DNA from: Batrachochytrium dendrobatidis JAM81
Taxonomy: Eukaryota; Chytridiomycota; Chytridiomycetes; Rhizophydiales
Length of the DNA: 64,000 nucleotides
Assembly (NCBI RefSeq): GCF_000203795.2
Contig: NW_006281111.1
Coordinates: 217,421-281,420, forward strand
Direction of reading: 5' to 3'
Of the stretch, positions 49,791 to 64,000 are shown one piece after another. Both the position numbers and the translations under genes were made by a program. Under the pieces are notes generated by a model. It was not told the DNA's origin. It worked only from the letters and a program-made list of their open reading frames with translations, and did no database searches. The first letter of the stretch is position 1; every line of letters begins with the position of its first letter.

Positions 49791-50260
49791 CTCATAAAAC
49801 GGGACTGTTTACAGTCTTGGCTGTTATGGGATGAATTATGACTGGGTATTCAGTACTCTTTAAATAAAGCTGCTTCAAGGTTACATTTGAGATTTACACC
49901 AACATAAATGTGACTCTTTAACACTTCATTTAAAGCAATGTAAAACTTGTCTATCCCAAACCAGGAGGGTTACAAGAGAGTATCTTACAATATTAAATTG
50001 TTTACTATACAGCCCAATTTAGAGTGACGATTCCAACTCTTTCCACACTCGGGTTGAATGGGTAAAGATCAAAAGTCTAAACTGTGAATCAAATCTATAA
50101 TCATTTACTTTCCAACTCATTGACCAATTCTATAAAAGCAAGATAACATCGTTCGAGTTGCGTGTCTAGCGACCATCAAAGATACGATCAGGTATAAGCA
50201 AATAGAAAGGATAGAGAATCAAAAGCAAAGATTAGGGTTTGAGGAAACTAACAAAAGGGA
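49791..50260. other. Intergenic, PP2A-A to DUF1746 gene
   Basis: About 470 bp between two convergent stops. AATAAA-like signals lie near 49864 for the plus-strand gene. No coding sequence or repeat is evident. Confidence 0.5.
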
Positions 50261-51632
50261 TTAGATGGGTAGACGACGCGAGTTTTCCAGAGTGTGTGGA
50301 GTGCTTGACTGTGTAGAGTCTAGATTGGACGAAGAGGGTCGAGAATGCAGATCCTCTTCGTCCGTATCGTCACTAGTGAATGGCATTGCCCAAGACTCGG
50401 TCAACGAATCATGGCGTGTCAAAGGAGATTGAGTAGCACGATGTGTCGTTTGTCCCCGATTCAAACCAGGCAATTCACTACTATTAGATGAAGACCCACC
50501 TAAAGGATCATGTCCAGTGGGACTATGTGGTGGTGATTCGTTTGCTCTACGTTGTGCTCTCAACCGAGAATTAAGTCGCATCATTCTCCAATTAAGTGCT
50601 GCTCTGAATCCATCAAAACCCAAAGCAGAACGAGGCGAGGATGACGGTGCAAGTGAAATGCCCAACTCGGATGTAGTGGCGGGCCTCAAACGTCGTCGTA
50701 ATGACTGACCGCTTTCTTGGTATATTCGTTTAGCTATCAAAGGCACATCAAAATCCATGGTGAATACTGTGCTGAGTTCTTCTATGGGTATGGAGGGATA
50801 TGCATTCAATGGAATATCTTGTGGATTATTATAAGATCCAGATGGGCTCGACTCGGCAACATTCAAACTTTCTCGAGGTTCTTCAGTCATCACATGTCCT
50901 ACGTGTAATGGCAACGAAACAGTTTCAGATACTGATGGTGTGGTAGGAGTTTCTGCAGAACGACGTTGACGATTAGATCGACGTCGGGCTCTAGGCAATG
51001 CAGGAGTTATAGTGAATAGCTGTCGTGAAGCTCGAGTGGATGATTTAACAGAGTATAAAATCACTGTTCGCAGTAATTGTAAACATGTTAGCAGTAGGTC
51101 ATTGAAGATGAGGAACAGTCGAGTAGTATTTTTAACTATAAATCAGTTATAAAAAACAGTATAAGTATTTACTATTTAAACCATCTGATTGCATGTAGAA
51201 TCAAAGCCATTCAAAACATCAAATCGTATACTCAATCCACTGCTGTGAAACCAACTTACCAGGACCAAAAAAGTCGATAATTACACTGGGTCCAGTAGGA
51301 GTGCTAAAGTGTCCAAATAGAAACAGTCCATTTACAACCAGCACATAGTTGATGCTTACGCTTGCTGACTTGGAGTGCATAAATGGAGACTGAAACTGCA
51401 GCATTAAATAGTGAATGGTTAGCACCAACTCTATTGGCATTGCTAAAGCATCTGATTGATAGAAAGAGCAGAATACATGCGAATTCAATAGCAAAGGGCT
51501 TACAGCGAGAGCAAGGACTCTTAAAACAAGAGTCAGGAAACTATAGTCTAGTAGAAACAACAACACAAAGTTGACGTAGATGACATGCTCAAGAGAATTG
51601 ATTAAACCCTGCGAAACTTCTAATGGGCCCAT
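50261..51632 (-). CDS. DUF1746-type fungal membrane protein
   Basis: Three exons: 51632-51504, 51395-51260, 51135-50261; 379 residues. The N-terminal 130 residues are membrane-embedded: LEHVIYVNFVLLFLLDYSF and LTLVLRVLALA, then SINYVLVVNGLFLFGHF and GPSVIIDFFGPVKNTTRLFL, matching the fungal DUF1746 pattern in which a short GxxxDFxGxxxP block precedes a last helix (IFNDLLLTCLQLLRTVILY). The C-terminal 240 residues are Arg/Ser-rich and disordered. An acidic DDTDEEDLHSRPSSSNLDS tract lies near the end. The first Met of the reading frame is at 51632; a further upstream exon cannot be excluded. No biochemical role is known to me. Confidence 0.75.
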
Positions 51633-51845
51633 TGGCAAGTAGTAATGTTTGATGTTTTCCTAATAGCAGCTTGAATGCGACCCCATGCAGCACTATCAGC
51701 AGCAGTTTTCAGATTCAGAATTGGATCTGATGTTAAACTAGAGGAAAACCTCAAATTTTATTTATTGCTGCCATTCCATAACTTGTTAATATTGCTTTTC
51801 AATCCAATAATTCCATAAATCGGATTTTTGTAGTGTGTTGATTAG

Positions 51846-53115
51846 TCAAGAGTTCGTGTCTGCCAATTCAGATTTGATATTTTCAGATTCATCGGTTAAA
51901 GTATGTAGATTACAACTGGCTTCTGCTTCGAGTCGCTTCAATAAACCAAATCGAGCTGTTCGAGGTGTAACTGCATGTTTTGCAGCAAAACTCTTTCGAT
52001 GATTACCACGAGGAGTTTGTCGTTTCTGTAGAGCTTCTGTGGAAATTTCAGATGCTGGTGGAACTTTAAGACTATCCAGAGTCCGTTGAGCTCTTTCTGC
52101 CTTTTCCAACTTGAGCACCACCAACTAGATTAACACATTCAGTCAAATTCGTTAGTGTTTCCAATGCTAGTTTGCACATTCAATTATAAAACGAAACATG
52201 TCAGATTTAAACTTTTTAAATCCGAATTCTTGCCTTGTCAACTTGATTGCATGTAGTGGAAATATCAGAATAGTCGCGCTCAACTTCATCAAACTCGTTG
52301 TCTAGAATACCTGCAATCAACACCATTGTATTGTAGTTAGACTAGAATTCAATGTTATGTTTACAAGAGTGTCTGTCAGTTCAAGTTACCAAATTCCGGA
52401 ATGGGTTCGTGGCCAGCAGCCTGAGGTTCAACCATCGCAGCCTTGCTAGTGATATCTGTCAAGATTTGAACACTGTCTGAGATCATCAATTCTAACTGTT
52501 GTGGAATCTCTCTTCTCATCTGGGTTGTTCGTACAAGTGCACTTTGGACACTTGTATGCAATTCATCTGCCTCTTGTCTTAATGCCTCATCAATAGGTTC
52601 ATATTCTGCCATGTGTATTAGAATCCAGACTTGAAAGTGTAATGGGTCGAGTCTACATACCTTGAACCTCTTCAAATGCCTTGTTAAAATCCATTCCATT
52701 GACCTCGATATTCGAGGCAGCATATTCAAATGTCAAGTTGATCCACTGTATATATGCAAGAGTGTGATGTTCATGTCCAGAATTAGTAAATGTTTCAACA
52801 GCATCAAGTCAACCAAAAAGACGAAACAAGCAGTAGGCATGCCTGTGCTAAACGACGTTCGACTTCCAGTTGAACACCTTCAACATCCGCTCTAGGAGGT
52901 TGTTTATCTGTCACTCCAGTGGTAGAGCGAAGCTTTTTGGCTGCAATAATACGAGTGCGAGCGTCCGAAACTGTCTGAAACTGTTGTCGTCGTTTCTGAA
53001 CAGCTTCTGATATGGCAGTGTCCAATTCCTTGCGCACAAACTGTACATCCTGTCTAGACTCGGTCTGTATTTTGGTATGAACAGCATTTCCTCCATTAGT
53101 AGCAGCAGTGAGCAT
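51846..53115 (-). CDS. Mis14/Nsl1-like kinetochore (Mis12/MIND complex) subunit
   Basis: The Mis12/MIND complex joins centromeric chromatin to the Ndc80 microtubule coupler. Five exons: 53115-52843, 52745-52661, 52605-52390, 52310-52234, 52124-51846; 309 residues. FVRKELDTAISEAVQKRR opens the coiled core; INLTFEYAASNIEVNGM and EYEPIDEALRQEADEL correspond to the NIxINGM and YEPFDxxL landmarks of Mis14/Nsl1. The C-terminal third is basic with TPRGNHRKSF and AVTPRTARFG. Two introns seem to use GC donors: after exon 4 (GCAAGA at 52233) and possibly after exon 1 (GCATGC at 52842); a GT alternative exists for each. Identification rests on short motifs. Confidence 0.68.
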
Positions 53116-53221
53116 ATTACTAGTTGCTGTCGAATCAATTCAAATAATGCTTCCAGTTAAAGTACAGATTTGCTTTCTATTCAACTTTAATCCAACAATT
53201 CATTACTGCATTTTATTGAAT

Positions 53222-58250
<5,029 letters not shown>

Positions 58251-58381
58251 GGATGGTTTTCGTGAGTCCAGAATGAATATTAATTAGACAGTCGTTGAGC
58301 AAACCTTGCGTCGGTTGCTTCTGTTCTTGCACATATGCACAGCCCATACGATGGGAATCAGTCACAGCTTGTCTGACTAAT

Positions 58382-58728
58382 TACTGCCGTATTCATGTAG
58401 AACGAACACTCGCAGCGATCGCTTTAGAATAGTCAATCGTTGAATGTCCGTTACGCTTTCCTAACATTCTCAATTTAATAAATGCAATATTCATCATATA
58501 ATGCAAACTATAGTTTTAAATCAAAACTGTCCTCTTTGGTATAAATTGTACAATCACTAGACTCGTCCATTGCAATCCACATATTGGATTCATTTGTTCT
58601 GACGTTGTCAAACCTTATAAACTCATATCTGACATCCAGCGAATTGAGTGAGAATTAATATTCCATGAAATTGGCTGTTTATTATACGACATTGATATTT
58701 AGTATTTAGTTTGGCGTGAATGACTGTA
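58382..58728. mobile_element. MITE-like element, copy 5, between AROM and the repeat-protein gene
   Basis: Left end TTACTGCCGTATTCATGTAG at 58381 with the AACGAACACT variant of the shared core; right end GGCGTGAATGACTGTAG near 58712-58728. It shares the CCATGAAATTGGCTGTTTATTATAC-type block with copy 4. Terminal repeats are diverged. It occupies about half of the 746-bp divergent gap. Confidence 0.6.
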
Positions 58729-58996
58729 GTGATAATCTGACAGATGATACTTGACATTCATGTGTATTTGCTCGTATCCAAACTCTTGTGAACTAATCTT
58801 GAATTTAATCTGATGTTTGTCATCTGTCTAATAGCTTTTATGATTGTTTTATGCCATCCATCATAATACGGTGTGAATCATATCTCACTGTAGTGGATTG
58901 ACAGCAGAGGTTAAATAGCTTGGTTTCAGCCGTTCATTATTATCTTCATCTTGCCTTGTTATTAATTACTCTTTAAATCCTTCCAACTCTTTCAAT

Positions 58997-60440
58997 ATGA
59001 AGCTCGCCACTATGGTTTCTCTCGCTGTGGTTTCCACTGTCGTAACTGCCTCATCCGACAGCTCGTACATCAAGTCCTATGATGGGAGTGATGATTATTA
59101 TGTTGCTGATCAGCATGATTGCGATCAATATGGAACATACGGTTCTGCTTATGGTGGTTGTGTTTCCAAGTACGAAAAGTAAGCATCTTGAGTACATGAA
59201 TACAATCGCGTCAAACTTGACTGATTGAATATCAGTCTGCTCTTAATCATGATTTAATTACTGACTTTGTTGAACTGTGATTTTACTAAACTCCAGGGAT
59301 TATTATAGCTACATCAAGCACTACAAGCGTGGTGATGTTGAAAAAACCGATGAATACTACGATAAACCCGTCGAGAAAGTCAAGTCTTACGATTCTTACG
59401 ACAAGGATGCTCACTACGATTCTTACGACAAGGATACTCATTACGAGAAACCCGTCGAGAAAGTCAAGTCTTACGATTCCTACGGCAAGGACTCTTACCA
59501 AAAACCATATGATTACAGCAAGTACTACAAGCGCGGTGGTGATGATGTTGAAAAAACCGATGAATACCACAAGAAACCTGTCGAGAAAGTCAAGTCATAC
59601 GATTCTTACGACAAGGATACTCATTACGAGAAACCCGTCGAGAAAGTCAAGTCTTACGATTCCTACGACAAGGATGCTCATTACGATTCTTACGACAAGG
59701 ATGCTCATTACGAGAAACCCGTCGAGAAAGTCAAGTCTTACGATTCCTACGGCAAGGACTCTTACCAAAAACCATATGATTACAGCAAGTACTACAAGCG
59801 CGGTGGTGATGATGTTGAAAAAACCGATGAATACCACAAGAAACCTGTCGAGAAAGTCAAGTCATACGATTCTTACGACAAGGATACTCATTACGAGAAA
59901 CCCGTCGAGAAAGTCAAGTCTTACGATTCCTACGACAAGGATGCTCATTACGATTCTTACGACAAGGATGCTCATTACGAGAAACCCGTCGAGAAAGTCA
60001 AGTCTTACGATTCCTACGGCAAGGACTCTTACCAAAAACCATATGATTACAGCAAGTACTACAAGCGCAGTGGTGATGATGTTGAAAAAACCGATGAATA
60101 CCACAAGAAACCCGTCGAGAAAGTCAAGTCATACGATTCCTACGGCAAGGATACTCACTACGAGAAACCTGTCGAGAAAGTCAAGTCTTACGATTCCTAC
60201 GACAAGGATACTCATTACGATAAACCCGTCGAGAAAGTCAAGTCATACGATTCCTACGACAAGGATACTCATTACGATAAACCCGTCGAGAAAGTCAAGT
60301 CTTACGATTCCTACGACAAGGATGCTCATTACGATTCTTACGACAAGGATACTCATTACGATAAACCCGTCGAGAAAGTCAAGTCTTACGATTCTTACGG
60401 CAAGGACTCTTACCAAAAAACATATGGTTATGAAAAATAA
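58997..60440 (+). CDS. Secreted Tyr/Lys/Asp repeat protein with periodic Lys-Arg sites (KEP-like)
   Basis: Two exons: 58997-59178 and 59297-60440; 441 residues. Residues 1-18 (MKLATMVSLAVVSTVVTA) are a signal peptide. Exon 1 continues through a Tyr-rich segment with the only cysteines (HDCDQYGTYGSAYGGCV). Exon 2 consists of 13 copies of KPVEKVKSYDSY joined by DKDTHYE, DKDAHYDSYDKDAHYE or GKDSYQKPYDYSKYYKR linkers. Four KR pairs, each preceded by Tyr-Lys or Tyr-Tyr and followed by Gly or Ser, occur at codons starting 59325, 59529, 59796 and 60063, that is 68, 89 and 89 residues apart. This layout fits Kex2-processed repeat proteins of fungi (a known class), but no known peptide is recognised. 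A structural wall or adhesive protein is the main alternative. Confidence 0.75.
59529..60062 (+). repeat. Two identical 267-bp tandem units
   Basis: Bases 59529-59795 and 59796-60062 appear identical by eye over 267 bp (89 codons), each beginning at the Lys-Arg codon pair. Partial units precede (204 bp from 59325) and follow. Identity including synonymous sites indicates recent unequal crossing-over or conversion. Confidence 0.85.
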
Positions 60441-61028
60441 TCTGGCTAATTTACTCATACTTTCAATGTAAAATGTATCTCGGATCTAATACTGTGCTGA
60501 TACATTTGCTAATCGCGAGTTATTTCTTATTGTCTTGGTGCCTTGTGCATATTATCTCAGTCATTATGAGCTAAACCATTCTTTATTTATTTATCTATTC
60601 TTGGCTAGTTTTAAAGCCGAATAAAAATTCAATAATTAACTAAATCGATGTGATTTGAACATGTTGACTTTACATACAACCAAGGAATATCTGATACGAT
60701 CGTAGTATTGAATAGATTCATGTTTTAGTTCAAGATAATGATTGTAATCTAAGAATGCAAGAGTTTTGGTGATTACTCAATGATTTGAAGAATTGAAACA
60801 GAAATGTGGTTAGTTTTTTTTAGACAAAAACCAGCCAACTAAAGAGTTTAAAGAACAAATATCGATCAGTCAATTGACTCATGAAATTGATTGGAATTTA
60901 TTTTGTGTAAAGACGCTGTAAATGGTCGAGTTGGAATTTGTAATAAAACACGAATATTCGACCATCGTTCCAAAGCAGTCGAGTGTTGAATCCAATTGTA
61001 GTTTATCGATTTCTTCCATTCATCACCC
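60441..61028. other. Intergenic, repeat-protein gene to p24 gene
   Basis: 588 bp, AT-rich. An AATAAA near 60620 could serve the upstream gene. I see no ORF, repeat or RNA gene that I can support. Confidence 0.5.
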
Positions 61029-62521
61029 ATGTTCAAACCATGTATTCTTGCATTGGTGCTACTTGCACAGACTGTTCTTGGTCTGCATTTTTATCTGGAA
61101 TCAGGAGAGCGAAAGTGCTTTAGTGAGGATCTTCCAGCAGGAACAAGCATTATTGGTATGTATTCGATACTAAACCATTGTCATATCTTGAATTCTCTTG
61201 TTGCAACATGTACATCTGCACATGCATTACTCTCCAAAACCAATATCTTATAGCGTAGTTTACTGCTATCCAAAAAGCATGTTCACTCCAGAAACTGCAT
61301 TCTACACAATCCTGGCATCGGTTATGCCGCTGATGTTTGATTACATTCGTTGGACACTTGTTCGATTCATGCTTAAATGAGCTTTTCTTTCTAGGCGCCT
61401 TTAGTTCTGAACTGTGGAACTCTCAAACAAATACCTTTGTTGAAAACCCTCAGACCAAAGTCCAAATCACAGTTTTTGTAAGTTGGTCAGATATCGCTAT
61501 ATTGTATCTTTTCTCTACAGCTTTGGCTACACCAGTTGCTTTGCTAACAAGAATACATGTTGATCGGAAATCATACTTGAATCAATATAGTCCGTTGCTA
61601 CTCAACATAACTTGGTAGATCAGAAAGGTGCACACAAAGGGAAATTCACTTTTACTGCTGCTGATGCCGGTGATCACCAGATTTGTCTGTATGTTGATCT
61701 AATTTCCGTGTAAATTCGTATGCTCCTGATTTACCAATATCTGATGTTTTTGGTACTTTAGCTCTATTACTTCAGATGGATGGTTTTCAGTTCGTTCGGT
61801 AAGTTGATTAGATTCTAGGTCTTGTATTGTTGAATACACTGTTTTTCACGATATGAATTATGTGGTTGTTGTTCTGGTCAACCCTAAATCTTTGTTTAAA
61901 TTAGAAATTGTACTTGGATATCCAATTTGATAATTCCGAAGAGGCCGATCATACCGAAGTCAAGAAAACATCGTATTATGGTTAGTTTTGGATCGACATG
62001 TCATATGTTGCAACTGGTTTCCGCTAACGTGGGATTCATTTTTAGAACTCAAGAACCGGATCAGAGAGCTGACCAGTAATGTGCAGTATATTCGCAGTGA
62101 AATGAAACATCAAAGAGTATGTGTGATGATCCATTTTGACACCTATTTGGATTGACTGGACAGTTGTTCAGTTTCAAAGTTTACTCAATGATTGTGTATC
62201 TCAGGCAAATACGCTAGGTTTTTGTTATTTACTAATCAATACTATGCCTACTTTCAGGAACGTGAGGCCGAGTTTAGAGATAGCAGCGAGCTTGCTAATT
62301 CATCTGCCGTTCGCTGGACCATTGTGCAGATGGTTGTGCTCGGTAAGTTTGTGTCGACATGAATTGTTAAAGGAACGCATAGCTGTACATCTGTTATTCT
62401 TGTTTTGGATAAATATATGTATTAAATATTTATGTGTAATGATTTACGAAATACAGGCGTTACTGGTGTTTGGCAGCTTCGCCACCTCAGACAGTTCTTT
62501 CTTACAAAGAAACTTGTCTAA
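61029..62521 (+). CDS. p24/TMED (emp24/gp25L) cargo receptor, alpha-type
   Basis: p24 proteins cycle between ER and Golgi in COPI/COPII vesicles and help export GPI-anchored cargo. Eight exons: 61029-61155, 61395-61477, 61591-61688, 61762-61798, 61905-61980, 62046-62116, 62258-62342, 62457-62521; 213 residues. A signal peptide (MFKPCILALVLLAQTVLG) is followed by LHFYLESGERKCFSEDLP, GOLD-domain strands with the second cysteine in DHQICL, a coiled coil (IRELTSNVQYIRSEM) and one membrane span. The cytosolic tail FFLTKKLV combines the FF export signal with KKxx retrieval; this tail is typical of the alpha subfamily (TMED4/9, Erp1/5/6). Exon 3 begins at 61591, the acceptor that restores VDQKGAHKGKF. 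Confidence 0.92.
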
Positions 62522-62635
62522 ACTTCTCATCTTGTTGATTTCTAATAAAATGAGACCAGGTTTCTATTGCAAATTTTGAACATTGGACGAATGGTGAAGC
62601 AAGTTTTGTGTCTTGGTACGATAGCATTCCACCTC

Positions 62636-64000
<1,365 letters not shown>

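Noticed and set aside
59329..60471. 380-codon +2-frame ORF over the repeat array as a separate gene
   Set aside because: The frame with a signal peptide, clean splice junction and Lys-Arg periodicity explains the locus; the other frame follows from repeat codon structure. Kept only as an observation.

Overview
The window is nuclear DNA of a flagellated (zoosporic) fungus, most likely a chytrid. Fungal signs are a pentafunctional AROM protein, the SAGA subunit SPT8, the fungal-type riboflavin enzyme RIB7 and a Pga1-like GPI-mannosyltransferase subunit. Two genes needed for motile cilia (DLEC1/CFAP81 and DNAAF1/LRRC50) point to a lineage that still makes a flagellum. Most genes are split by many short introns (often 60-130 nt, GT-AG with a few GC-AG). 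I rebuilt most gene models by hand from splice sites, reading phase and protein family. Several obvious long ORFs are only single exons, and some apparent ORF starts are TTG codons just inside a spliced exon.

Layout. 0-10 kb: DLEC1 (5' end outside the window), NIF3, PRMT1, BAP31, EMC10. 10-25 kb: a metaxin, RFT1, an UNC-45/UCS chaperone, a 19-exon IQGAP, GAPDH. 25-31 kb: TRAPPC4, a DGCR6-like gene, and DNAAF1 flanked by near-identical 314-bp direct repeats. 31-40 kb: a bZIP factor, a JAZF1/SFP1-type zinc finger, SPT8, Pga1. 40-50 kb: UBE2K/Ubc1, BLOC1S1, RIB7, MOB4, RPS3, an ANKRD40-like gene, PP2A scaffold subunit A. 50-64 kb: a DUF1746 membrane protein, a Mis14/Nsl1 kinetochore subunit, AROM, a secreted Tyr/Lys/Asp repeat protein, a p24 cargo receptor, and a Hog1/p38-type MAP kinase cut by the right edge.

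The genes are mostly housekeeping with no operon-like theme. Recurrent themes are ER and secretory function (BAP31, EMC10, RFT1, TRAPPC4, Pga1, p24), flagellum (DLEC1, DNAAF1) and cytoskeleton or division (UNC-45, IQGAP, MOB4, PP2A-A, Mis14). Many pairs are divergent, with 50-270 bp shared promoters, and several of these carry a perfect TCACGTGA palindrome.

The most unusual content is threefold. First, a secreted precursor with 13 copies of KPVEKVKSYDSY and Lys-Arg sites spaced 68, 89 and 89 residues apart, resembling a Kex2-processed repeat protein. Second, a family of about 200-400 bp elements with terminal inverted repeats (MITE-like), present five times and placed in introns or next to start codons. 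Third, the direct repeats around DNAAF1, which look like a gene-converted pair inside older diverged repeats. No tRNA, rRNA, CRISPR array or complete autonomous transposon was seen.
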